64,000 nt of DNA from Micromonospora sp. NBC_01699 (lineage in GTDB: Bacteria > Actinomycetota > Actinomycetes > Mycobacteriales > Micromonosporaceae), in assembly GCF_036250065.1 (NCBI RefSeq), contig NZ_CP109199.1:8000083-8064082 (forward strand), in the 5' to 3' direction. Of this stretch, positions 8,608 through 16,654 are shown one piece after another (position 1 is the stretch's first letter; each line of letters opens with the position of its first letter). The position numbers were made by a program, and so were the translations under genes. The notes under the pieces are model-generated. The model did not search any database, was not told where the DNA came from, and saw only the letters and a list, made by a program, of their open reading frames with translations.

Positions 8608-8641
8608 CCACCCCGGGACCGGCGAACCGGTCCCGGGGTGG
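8608..8641 (-). terminator. Strong hairpin after YceI gene
   Basis: A perfect 15-bp inverted repeat (8608-8622 and 8627-8641) with a 4-nt loop that reads UUCG on the minus strand. It starts about 50 nt beyond the YceI stop. There is no U-tract, as is usual for actinobacterial terminators. Confidence 0.8.
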
Positions 8642-8691
8642 GCGCGCGCGTACCGGACGCGGGTAGCACACTGTCCGATATGGAGAGTCGA

Positions 8692-9273
8692 TCAGGCCTG
8701 GCGGACGGCCTCGCCCTCGATCTCGATCTTGACCTTCTTGCCGACCAGTACGCCACCGGTCTCCAGGCCCATGTTCCAGGTCAGACCCCAGTCCTCACGG
8801 TCGATCTCGGTGGTCGCGGTGAACCCGAAGATCTCCTGCCCGAACGGGCTGGTGCCGACGCCGTGGAACTCAACCTTCAGGTCGACCGGATTGGTGACGC
8901 CGCGGATGGTCAGCTCACCGCTGAGCACGAACTCGTCGCCGCTGTGCGACTTCACGCCGGTGCTGCGGTACTCCAGGTTGGGGTGCTTCTCCGCCTCGAA
9001 GAAGTCGCCGCCGTTGAGGTGGGCGTCGCGGTCGGCCTGGCCGGTGGTGATGCTGGCGGCCGAGATGGTCGCGGTCACCGAGGACTGCAACGGGTCCTCC
9101 GCGACGGTGATGGTGGCGGTCGCCTCGGTGAACTCACCACGCACCTTGCTCACCATCATGTGCCGGGCCACGAAGCCGACGCGCTTGTGCGCCTGGTCGA
9201 GCAGGTAGGTGCCAGCGGCCGGGATGGTCAGGCCGGCCCAGTCACGGGTGGCGGAGTTCGTGCTGCTGGTCAT
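8692..9273 (-). CDS. YceI family protein
   Basis: A 193-residue lipocalin-like beta-barrel protein of the YceI family, which binds isoprenoid-type lipids in characterised members. Family features: an opening G-x-Y-x-x-D-x-x-H-x-x-V-x-F-x-x-x-H (residues about 20-40), the D-A-H-L-x-x-x-D-F-F-x-x-E-x-x-P pattern mid-protein, and a closing segment around DWGLTWN. There is no signal peptide, so it is probably cytoplasmic, unlike the periplasmic proteobacterial members. The ATG at 9273 has GGAAGGG upstream. It is divergent from a MarR regulator with a 100-bp shared promoter region, a frequent pairing that suggests MarR control. Confidence 0.92.
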   Translation of the reverse strand: MTSSTNSATRDWAGLTIPAAGTYLLDQAHKRVGFVARHMMVSKVRGEFTEATATITVAEDPLQSSVTATISAASITTGQADRDAHLNGGDFFEAEKHPNLEYRSTGVKSHSGDEFVLSGELTIRGVTNPVDLKVEFHGVGTSPFGQEIFGFTATTEIDREDWGLTWNMGLETGGVLVGKKVKIEIEGEAVRQA

Positions 9274-9324
9274 GATCGTGACCCTTCCGGGGGATGATTG
9301 AGTACATCAACGACTGACGGAGCA

Positions 9325-9355
9325 ACTATAGACTGAGCAATATTCCCGTTGTCAA
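9325..9355 (-). promoter_or_regulatory. Putative yceI promoter
   Basis: On the minus strand a perfect TTGACA (9350-9355) precedes TATAGT (9325-9330) with a 19-nt spacer, about 50 nt upstream of the YceI ATG. Two TTGCTC direct repeats, 15 bp apart, flank the -10 box and could be part of a MarR operator. Confidence 0.5.
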
Positions 9356-9374
9356 GGATTGCTAGGATGTGCCG

Positions 9375-9878
9375 GTGGCATCGATCGAAAAGCTCTCCGA
9401 CGACCCCCGCATCACCGCCCTCGGGCTGCTGATGGAGGTCCATGCCGGGCTGACCTCCCGGTTCGCCGCCCAGTTCGACGAGCACGGGCTGTCGCCGGTC
9501 GAGTTCGAGGTGCTGATGCGCCTGGCCCGCTCACCCGAGCGGCAACTGCGGATGAGCGACCTCGCCGCCCAGACCTCCCTCTCCACCAGCGGCGTGACCC
9601 GCGTGGTCGACCGAATGGAACGCGACGGGTTGCTCTGCCGGCACGCCTGCGCGTCCGACCGGCGCAGCCTCTTCGCGGTGGTGACCGACGCCGGAATGGT
9701 CCGTCTGGAGGAGACCCTCCCCGGCCACCTGGCGCTGATCGAGCGGTGGTTCACCTCGCAACTCGCCCCGGAGGCCCTACACGGACTGCTCGGCGCGCTG
9801 CGTGACGTACGGGACGCGGTCAATCCGGGTGCCACCGCCGGCAGCACCGGGATGGACGACACCGCGCCCGCCGCCTGA
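9375..9878 (+). CDS. MarR family transcriptional regulator
   Basis: A 167-residue winged-helix repressor-type regulator. The domain order is a dimerisation helix (residues 10-35), the winged helix with LRMSDLAAQTSLSTSGVTRVVDRMERDGLL (helix-turn-helix) and the wing D-R-R-S, then C-terminal dimerisation helices. The GTG at 9375 is preferred because AGGA lies about 7 nt upstream; GTG at 9369 would add two residues. MarR proteins typically bind palindromes in divergent promoters and release them on binding phenolics or on oxidation. The divergent YceI gene is the obvious target. Confidence 0.92.
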   Translation: MASIEKLSDDPRITALGLLMEVHAGLTSRFAAQFDEHGLSPVEFEVLMRLARSPERQLRMSDLAAQTSLSTSGVTRVVDRMERDGLLCRHACASDRRSLFAVVTDAGMVRLEETLPGHLALIERWFTSQLAPEALHGLLGALRDVRDAVNPGATAGSTGMDDTAPAA

Positions 9879-10032
9879 CTCCCGCACCGGCGAAGGAGGT
9901 CCATCCCGAGCACCGGTGGGACCGGCAGAAAAACCGGCAGAAGTCATTCGCGCACTTCGGCATAAGCCGTGTTACCGGACGAAACGCTCGCTCGGGCCGA
10001 CTAGTGTCCATCGAACGGGGGCTCCGGGGGAA

Positions 10033-10088
10033 GTGGCGCGAGCGGGAGGCAATGAGGGGCTGTCGGGGGGCAGTCTCGCTCGCGCCAC
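10033..10088. terminator. Bidirectional terminator hairpin
   Basis: A 12-bp perfect inverted repeat, GTGGCGCGAGCG (10033-10044) and CGCTCGCGCCAC (10077-10088), lies between the convergent MarR and HTH-STAND genes. The rest of the 244-bp gap holds only a short direct repeat of CCCGAGAGCCGG near 10090-10120. Confidence 0.65.
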
Positions 10089-10122
10089 ACCCGAGAGCCG
10101 GCTTCACGCCCGAGAGCCGGGG

Positions 10123-12771
10123 TCAATCGACCGGTTCGGCCAGCGCTGTTGACGCCAGCGCACCCAGCAGCGCCCCCTCCCGGGGCAGCAGCGTGATCGA
10201 ACCCTCTCGGCAGACCTGGTCGATCCGGGCCAGCAGGGCCGTACGCGCCTCCGGGTCGTCGGTGGTGACGACCAGGCCGACCAACGCCTCCGCCGCACCC
10301 CGCAGGTCACGACCATCGGTGTACGCGCTGGCCGCCGCGGCGAACCACTCGACCGCCCACTCCCGGTCGGCGCGCTGTACGGCCAGGATCGCCTCGATCA
10401 ACGCGCAGGTCCCGTCCTCGACACCGCCCCGGTCGTCGACGAGCGGCCGCCCCGTGTCCAACGCCTCGCCCGACGACCGGACATCCGCCGACGTCACCGG
10501 CGACACGGTGTTCATCCGCAACTCGGCCAGTACCGCGCTCGCCTCGGCCAGCCGACCGTCCTGGGCCAGGGCCAGCCCGACGGTGCCGAGCACCTGCCGG
10601 CGGTGGGTCGGGTCGCCGTCGTCGCTGAGTGCGGCGACCACCCGCCGGCCCTGGTTGACCGCGTCGGCGTACCGGCCGTCGAGGCGGGCCACCTCGGCCA
10701 GGTTCGCCCGGGCCAACGCCCGCAGCCGTTCGTCCCCGCACTGGGCGCCGAGCAGGTCCATCGCGGCCAGCCGCCGCCGCGCCGCCGACAGGTTCGCACT
10801 GCGGATCTCGTGCCAGGTCAGGTAGTGCTGTGCCACCGCCATGTCCCGTACCCGACCGTTGCGGCCGGCCAGCGTCAGCATGGTCTCGCCCAGCCGGCGC
10901 GCCTCGCCGTACCCGCCGGTGGCCGTCCAGAGGCCGCAGAGCACGCCGAGCGCGGCGAGTTCGCCGACCACGTCACGGTTGTCGTGGAACCAGTCGAGTG
11001 CCGCCCGCGCCGCCGAAAGTTCCTGCGGGCCGGCGCCGTGTGCGGCGGCGAGCTGTGCCACTCCCACCCGCGCCCAGGCCCGGACACCGGGGTCGGCCCG
11101 AGCGGTACGCGGGTCGTCCAGCAACCGGCGCAGCCACTGCCGCCCGGCGACGTCCCTGCCCCGGAACCGCCACCACCGGACCAGGCTCGCCGCCAGGCGC
11201 AACGCGGTGTGCGGGTCGTCGGTCGCGGCGTGCGCCAGCGCCGCCCACAGGTCGCTGGAGACCTCGTCCAACCGGCGTACGGCGGCACCCAGGTTGACCC
11301 CGTTGAGCTCGGGCGCGGTCCGGGCGGCGAGCCCGGCGAACACCTGCGCGTGCCGGCGCCGGATCACGGTCTGCTCGCCGTCGGCGGTGGCCGCCTCGGC
11401 GGCGAAGTCCCGCACCACGTCGACCAGCCGGAACCGGAACGGGCCCCGGCCCCGCGCGCTGAGCAGTCCGAGCGCCAGCAGCCGGTCGAGCAGGGGCACC
11501 GGGTCCGCGGGCAGTGGTCGCCCCGCCCGGTCGGACTCACCGGTCAGCATCGCCTCGGCCAGCTCGACCGACCACCGGTTGCGGAAGGCTGACAGCCGGC
11601 GCAGCGCGGCCCGGTCGTCCGGATCGAGCAACCGGTACGAGGCGGCCACCGCGTCGCGCAGCGTCAACGCGACCGCCTCGTGCACCGCCGCCGGGCGGGC
11701 CAGGTCGAGCACCCGGTCCCCGTAGCGGTCGAGGATCCCGTACAGGTCGAGGATGCCGCCGCGCGCCGCCGCCAGCTCGATCGCCAGCGGCAGCCCGCCG
11801 AGCCGGCGGACCAGCGGGATCAGCGCGGCCAGCTCGTCCGGCTGCGGGGGTTCCCGGCGGACCTGGCGCAGCCGGGCGAGGAAGAGCTCGACCGCCGGGT
11901 AGTGGGCGACGACGGCCAGCTCGGCGGGCGCGTCGGCGGGCGGCACCTCCAGCGGCGCCACCGGCCAGACCCGCTCGCCGGCCAGTCCGACCGGATGTCG
12001 GCCGGTGGCCAGCACCCGCAGCGTCGGCACGCCGACGATCAGCCGGTGCAGTGCCTCGGCGACCGCGCCGGGTGCCCGTTCCACCGCGTCGACCAGCAGC
12101 AGCGACGGTCCGACGGACAGCCGGGCGGCCAGGTCCTGCGCCCGGCCGACGCCGAACACGGTGGCGACCGCCGACAACACGTCGCTCTCGATGGACAGGT
12201 CGGTGACCACGATGCCGGCCACCCCGCCCGGGTGCTGCGCGGTGACCCGGTCCGCGACGGCCAGGGCCAGGGCGGTCTTGCCCACCCCGGCCAGTCCGAC
12301 CAGGCTGACCACCGACGGTGCGGCACCGGTGCCACCGGTCAGCAGGGCGGCCAACTCGGGCACCTCCGTGTCCCGGCCGATCAGTGCTCCGGGCGCGGGC
12401 AGGCCGAGGCCGGTTGGTGCCGGTCGGCCGCCGGGCGCTACCGGTGGGACACCGATGGCCGCCGAGCCGGCCGGCGGAACTCCGGCCGGGGTGGCCGATC
12501 CGGCCTCGATTCCGGTCGGTCCCTGTCCCCGCGACGAGGCGATGAACTCCGCGCGTTCGGCACCGGCCAGGCGCAGCGCGGTGGCGAGCAGTTCGACGGT
12601 GGTCCGCTGCGGACGTTGTGCCCGTCCGCGCTCCAGGTCCCGTACGGTCCGGACCCCGACTCCGGCCAGTACGGCCAGGTCGGCCTGGGTCATCCCGGCT
12701 GCTCGGCGCCGGGTGCGGAGCAGCTCGGAAAAGCAGGCGTCGTCCCGCTCCGACCCATGATCCGGAGTCAT
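10123..12771 (-). CDS. HTH-STAND ATPase-TPR regulator
   Basis: An 882-residue signal-transduction ATPase. An XRE helix-turn-helix occupies about 15-80 (LLRTRRRAAGMTQADLAVLAGV). After a G/P/A linker comes an NB-ARC/STAND NTPase domain (about 135-430) with Walker A GLAGVGKTALA, Walker B SLLLVDAVE and the GLPLAIELAAA motif. The C-terminal half is an array of TPR-like helical repeats. Such proteins are transcription regulators that oligomerise on nucleotide and ligand binding. The ATG at 12771 starts the conserved region just before the HTH, but no clear ribosome-binding site is visible there. The MMPL transporter gene lies directly upstream on the same strand, with a palindrome at 12907 in the gap. 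Confidence 0.85.
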   Translation of the reverse strand: MTPDHGSERDDACFSELLRTRRRAAGMTQADLAVLAGVGVRTVRDLERGRAQRPQRTTVELLATALRLAGAERAEFIASSRGQGPTGIEAGSATPAGVPPAGSAAIGVPPVAPGGRPAPTGLGLPAPGALIGRDTEVPELAALLTGGTGAAPSVVSLVGLAGVGKTALALAVADRVTAQHPGGVAGIVVTDLSIESDVLSAVATVFGVGRAQDLAARLSVGPSLLLVDAVERAPGAVAEALHRLIVGVPTLRVLATGRHPVGLAGERVWPVAPLEVPPADAPAELAVVAHYPAVELFLARLRQVRREPPQPDELAALIPLVRRLGGLPLAIELAAARGGILDLYGILDRYGDRVLDLARPAAVHEAVALTLRDAVAASYRLLDPDDRAALRRLSAFRNRWSVELAEAMLTGESDRAGRPLPADPVPLLDRLLALGLLSARGRGPFRFRLVDVVRDFAAEAATADGEQTVIRRRHAQVFAGLAARTAPELNGVNLGAAVRRLDEVSSDLWAALAHAATDDPHTALRLAASLVRWWRFRGRDVAGRQWLRRLLDDPRTARADPGVRAWARVGVAQLAAAHGAGPQELSAARAALDWFHDNRDVVGELAALGVLCGLWTATGGYGEARRLGETMLTLAGRNGRVRDMAVAQHYLTWHEIRSANLSAARRRLAAMDLLGAQCGDERLRALARANLAEVARLDGRYADAVNQGRRVVAALSDDGDPTHRRQVLGTVGLALAQDGRLAEASAVLAELRMNTVSPVTSADVRSSGEALDTGRPLVDDRGGVEDGTCALIEAILAVQRADREWAVEWFAAAASAYTDGRDLRGAAEALVGLVVTTDDPEARTALLARIDQVCREGSITLLPREGALLGALASTALAEPVD

Positions 12772-12906
12772 GGGCAGGAAGAGTACGCACACGGCGACAC
12801 CCGGGGCAGGCATGCGTCAAGGTACCGACGGGGAAGGCACCGGATACCCGACAGTTACCGTCGCAGATGTCCGGAACTGGTCAACATCCGGTCAGAAATC
12901 AGTCAA

Positions 12907-12923
12907 CATCACGAATCGTGATG
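12907..12923. promoter_or_regulatory. 17-bp perfect palindrome, candidate operator
   Basis: CATCACGA-A-TCGTGATG is a perfect 8+1+8 palindrome between the MMPL stop and the HTH-STAND start. Two copies of GTCAACATC (TTGAC on the minus strand) lie beside it and could serve as -35 elements of a promoter reading into the regulator gene. Confidence 0.5.
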
Positions 12924-12935
12924 CTGACCGAACCG

Positions 12936-15206
12936 TCAGCGCCCCGCCCCCAGCGGCTCCACCGGCGCCGCAACAGCCGGCGGCACCGGGCCAGCACGCC
13001 GGCCCGACCACCGCTCGTGCAGCCGGCGCAGCGGCCCCGGCGCCCACCAGTTCCACTCGCCGAGCAGGCTCATCACCGCCGGCAGCAGCAGTCCGCGTAC
13101 GACGGTGACGTCCAGGATCACCGCGACCGCCATGCCGAAGCCGATCTCCTTGACCGCGGTCAGGTCCCCGAGCAGGAAGCCGAGGAAGACGATGACGATG
13201 CAGACCGCGGCGGCCGTCACCACCGGCCCGGTACGGGTGATTCCCGCCAACACCGCCCGGTCACCGGCACCGCGCCGTCCGGCCGGCGTCACCTGCGCCG
13301 GCCAGCGCAGCCACTCCTCACGGATCCGGGACAGCAGGAAGACCTCGTAGTCCATGGACAGCCCGTAGACGAAGACGAACAGCAGGATCGGCGTGGTCAG
13401 GTCGATCGCCCCCCACGACTCGACCCCGAGCAGCGCCGCGCCGACCCCCCACTGGAAGACCACCACCAGGATGCCGAGCGTGGCGAGCAGGGTCAGCGCG
13501 TTCATCAGCAGCGCCTTGACCCCGATCACCACCGACCCGGTCAACACGAACAACAGCACCCCGGTGACCAGCAGCAACACCAGTACTGCCAGCGGCAGGC
13601 GCTGCGCCACCGACGACCGGTAGTCGACCAGTTCGGCGGCCGGGCCACCGACCAGCAACGGCACCGGCGCGTCCAGCGCCCGTACGGCACGGACCAGTTC
13701 GCGGGACTCGGGGCCGCCGGTCGCACCCCCCGGGGTCACGTCGATCACCAGCGCGTTGCCCGGAACGTCCGGCCGGGGCTGCATCTGGATCACGTTCGGG
13801 AGCTGGTTGAGCTGGTTCATCAGGTCGCGTACCGCCGGGCTGGCCGGGTCGGCGGTCACCACCACGACCACCGGTTGGGCCCGGCCGGACTCGAAGTCGC
13901 GTAACAGCACGTCGTGCACCTGACGCGCCTCCATCGTCGACGGCAGCGCCCGCGCGTCCGAGTTGGCCAGGTTCGCCCCGAACAGGAACGGCACCGAGAG
14001 CAGGAGCAGACCGGCCGAGACAACCGCGACCACCGGCCCCGGCCGGGACTGGGCGAAGGTGGCCAACCGAACGAGCAGGCCGGCGCCGGGCGCCTGGCTG
14101 CGCGTACCCGAAATGGGGGTGGACCTGGTCGGTCGGACCCGGCGGGCCAGCCCGACAACCGCGCCGACCGCGCGGTTGGCCCGGGTCCGCGCGCCCGGCG
14201 CCGGAATCCGTCGATGGCCGACCGCGATCAACGCCGGTACGGCGGTCAGCCCGGCCAGCGTCGCCAGCACCACGACCAGGGCGCCACCCAGCGCCATCGC
14301 CGCGAGCAGCGGCTCGGCGAAGACGAACAGGCCGGTCATCGCGGCTGCCACGGCCAGCCCGGAGATCAGCACCGCCCGCCCGGCGGTGGCCAGCGTACGG
14401 CCGAGCAGTTCCGCCGGGACCGCCTCCGGATCGGCGGCCCGCTCCTCCCGGAACCGGAACAGCAGCAGCAGCGCGTAGTCGACGGTCAGGCCGATGCCGA
14501 GCAGGGTGACCACGTTGACGGTGAACTCGCCGACCTCGGTCACCGAGGCCAGCCCGAGCAGGCCGAGCAGCGTCACCGCGACCGCACCGAGCGCCGCCAG
14601 CAGCGGAATCGCGCCGGCCAGCACCCCGCCGAGGATCACCACCAGCGCCACCAGCAGCACCACCAGCGCGATCGACTCGCCCACCGCGGCGTCCCGGACC
14701 GCCTGGTCGGCGAACGCCCGCTCGGCCAGCTTCTCGCCGCCGACCAGCACCTGCGGCGCGTCGATCCGGCGCAGCAACTCGGTGACCCGGTCCTCGACCC
14801 GCTCCCGCTCGGCGTCCGGCTGCCCGTTGACCAACTCGACCCGGACCAGGGTGCTGCGGTTGTCGGCGCCGATCCGGCCGCCCGGCGCGTTGTAGAGATC
14901 GTCCACACCGGCGACACCCGGTAGCGCCCGCAGCTCGGCGGAGATCTTGGTGACGCTCTCCACCAGCGGCGGGTCGTACGGGTCCCGGTCCCGGACCACG
15001 GCCACCACCATCGGCCCCTCGGGCAGGAGCTGGTCCACCCGCGCCTGCGCGACCTGCGACTCGGCGTCCGACCGCAGATTGTCCGTGCTGCTCAGCCGAT
15101 CGAAGACGGAGCCGCCGAGAGCCGCACCGGCGAGTACGAGGATCAGCCACGCACCCAGTACCGGCCAGCGCCAGCGCCACATCGAGCGCCCGAGTGCAGC
15201 GAACAT
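12936..15206 (-). CDS. MMPL family RND-type transporter
   Basis: A 756-residue inner-membrane transporter of the MMPL subclass of RND exporters, which move lipids or hydrophobic compounds using proton motive force. It has an N-terminal helix, an extracytoplasmic domain, a first membrane block with the conserved G-x-x-V-D-Y-A-L-L-L (GIGLTVDYALLLLFR) motif, a second soluble domain, and a second block with the matching GLSMDYEVFLLSR motif. The ATG at 15206 has an ideal GGGGAGG upstream, so longer upstream starts are unlikely. The substrate is unknown. It may be controlled by the adjacent HTH-STAND protein. Confidence 0.9.
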   Translation of the reverse strand: MFAALGRSMWRWRWPVLGAWLILVLAGAALGGSVFDRLSSTDNLRSDAESQVAQARVDQLLPEGPMVVAVVRDRDPYDPPLVESVTKISAELRALPGVAGVDDLYNAPGGRIGADNRSTLVRVELVNGQPDAERERVEDRVTELLRRIDAPQVLVGGEKLAERAFADQAVRDAAVGESIALVVLLVALVVILGGVLAGAIPLLAALGAVAVTLLGLLGLASVTEVGEFTVNVVTLLGIGLTVDYALLLLFRFREERAADPEAVPAELLGRTLATAGRAVLISGLAVAAAMTGLFVFAEPLLAAMALGGALVVVLATLAGLTAVPALIAVGHRRIPAPGARTRANRAVGAVVGLARRVRPTRSTPISGTRSQAPGAGLLVRLATFAQSRPGPVVAVVSAGLLLLSVPFLFGANLANSDARALPSTMEARQVHDVLLRDFESGRAQPVVVVVTADPASPAVRDLMNQLNQLPNVIQMQPRPDVPGNALVIDVTPGGATGGPESRELVRAVRALDAPVPLLVGGPAAELVDYRSSVAQRLPLAVLVLLLVTGVLLFVLTGSVVIGVKALLMNALTLLATLGILVVVFQWGVGAALLGVESWGAIDLTTPILLFVFVYGLSMDYEVFLLSRIREEWLRWPAQVTPAGRRGAGDRAVLAGITRTGPVVTAAAVCIVIVFLGFLLGDLTAVKEIGFGMAVAVILDVTVVRGLLLPAVMSLLGEWNWWAPGPLRRLHERWSGRRAGPVPPAVAAPVEPLGAGR

Positions 15207-15360
15207 GACCGAGACCTCCCCGGCGACCCGTACGGTCGCTTTGCGTGTTTGTCCCGTCGATGCAAGCACCCGGTGCAGGCTCGCGCCAGCCCGCAACCGG
15301 TCAGTCCGAACGTCCGATTCGCACATTCGGACCCGTCGCCCGGTGGTCGGCCGGGCACGG

Positions 15361-15406
15361 AACGGGAAACCCCCGGCCTACACAGGTAGGACCGGGGGTT
15401 CCCGTT
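15361..15406 (-). terminator. Long terminator hairpin after acyl-CoA dehydrogenase
   Basis: The outer arms AACGGGAAACCCCCGG (15361-15376) and CCGGGGGTTCCCGTT (15392-15406) pair with a single bulged A. An inner CCTAC/GTAGG pair extends the stem to a 4-nt loop. It begins about 15 nt after the stop of the catabolic cluster's last gene. Confidence 0.85.
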
Positions 15407-15421
15407 GTTACAGCCGGATGG

Positions 15422-16570
15422 TCAGAGACCCAGGTCGCGGGCGATGATCATGCGCTGGACCTCGGACGTGCCCTCGCCGATTTCGAGGATCTTCGAGTCG
15501 CGCCAGAACCGGGCCACCGGGAACTCGTTCATGAAGCCGTACCCGCCGTGGATCTGGGTCGCCTCGCGCGCGTTGTCGACCGCGCTCTCACTGGCGTACA
15601 GCTTGGCGATGGCGGCCTGGCGCTTGAAGTCCTCGCCGGCCAGCATGCGCGCGGCGGCGTCGTAGTACGCCAACCGGGCCATGTGCGCCCGCAACTCCAT
15701 GTCGGCGATCTTGAACTGAATCGCCTGGTTCTTCGCGATCGGCTTGCCGAACGCGTGCCGCTCCTTGGCGTACCGGATCGACTCGTCAACACAGCCCTGG
15801 GCCAGGCCGACCGCGAGCGCGGCGATGGCGATCCGGCCCTCGTCCAGGATCTGGAGGAACTGGGCGTAGCCCCGGCCACGGGTGCCGAGCAGGTTCGCCG
15901 CCGGCACCCGGCAGTCGTCGAAGGTCAGCTCGTGGGTGTCGGAGGCACACCAGCCGACCTTCGAGTAACCCGGCGCCACCGTGAAGCCGGGGGTCCCGGA
16001 CGGCACGATGATGGTGGACAGTTCCTTCGAACCGTCCTCCCTGATCCCGGTCACCGCCGTGACCGTCACCAGCGCGGTGATGTCGGTGCCCGAGTTCGTG
16101 ATGAACGCCTTCGACCCGTTGATGACCCACTCGTCGCCGTCCAGCACCGCGCGCGTGGTGGTGCCACCGGCATCCGACCCGGTCCCCGGCTCGGTCAGCC
16201 CGAACCCGGCCAGCGCCTCACCGCTGAGCAGCCTCGGCAGCCACTCCGCCTTCTGCTTGTCGGTGCCGAACCGGAAGATCGGCATCGCACCGAGCGAGAT
16301 CGCCGCCTCCAGGGTGATCGCCACGCTGGAGTCGACCCGGGCCAGTTCCTCCAGGGTCAGGCAGAGCGCGAAGTAGTCACCGCCCATGCCGCCGTGCTCC
16401 TCCGGGAAGGGGAGCCCGAACAGGCCCATCTTGCCCATCTCCCGGATTACCTCGTACGGGAAGGTGTGCTTTTCGTAGTGTTCGCCGATGACCGGCGCCA
16501 CCACCTCACGGGCGAACTCCCGTACGGTCTGCCGGAGTGCCTCCTGCTCCTCGGTGAGCCGGAAGTCCAT
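15422..16570 (-). CDS. Acyl-CoA dehydrogenase
   Basis: A 382-residue flavin-dependent acyl-CoA dehydrogenase that makes the alpha,beta-double bond in acyl-CoA. Signature motifs: GFGLTEPGTGSDAGG and WVINGSKAFITNSG in the middle domain, QIHGGYGFMNEFPVARFWRD, and a C-terminal IGEGTSEVQ. The ATG at 16570 follows AGGAGGAA. It is the last gene of a minus-strand cluster with a carboxyltransferase and an HMG-CoA lyase, so isovaleryl-CoA is the likely substrate (leucine degradation). That assignment rests on context, not on a specificity residue I can see. Confidence 0.92.
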   Translation of the reverse strand: MDFRLTEEQEALRQTVREFAREVVAPVIGEHYEKHTFPYEVIREMGKMGLFGLPFPEEHGGMGGDYFALCLTLEELARVDSSVAITLEAAISLGAMPIFRFGTDKQKAEWLPRLLSGEALAGFGLTEPGTGSDAGGTTTRAVLDGDEWVINGSKAFITNSGTDITALVTVTAVTGIREDGSKELSTIIVPSGTPGFTVAPGYSKVGWCASDTHELTFDDCRVPAANLLGTRGRGYAQFLQILDEGRIAIAALAVGLAQGCVDESIRYAKERHAFGKPIAKNQAIQFKIADMELRAHMARLAYYDAAARMLAGEDFKRQAAIAKLYASESAVDNAREATQIHGGYGFMNEFPVARFWRDSKILEIGEGTSEVQRMIIARDLGL

Positions 16571-16654
16571 GGTTCCTCCTCGTAGGCGGTACAACGTGAA
16601 ACACGGGTGCCGGCCGACTCACTTGTGGTGGTCCACCGGCGAAAACGACGATCT

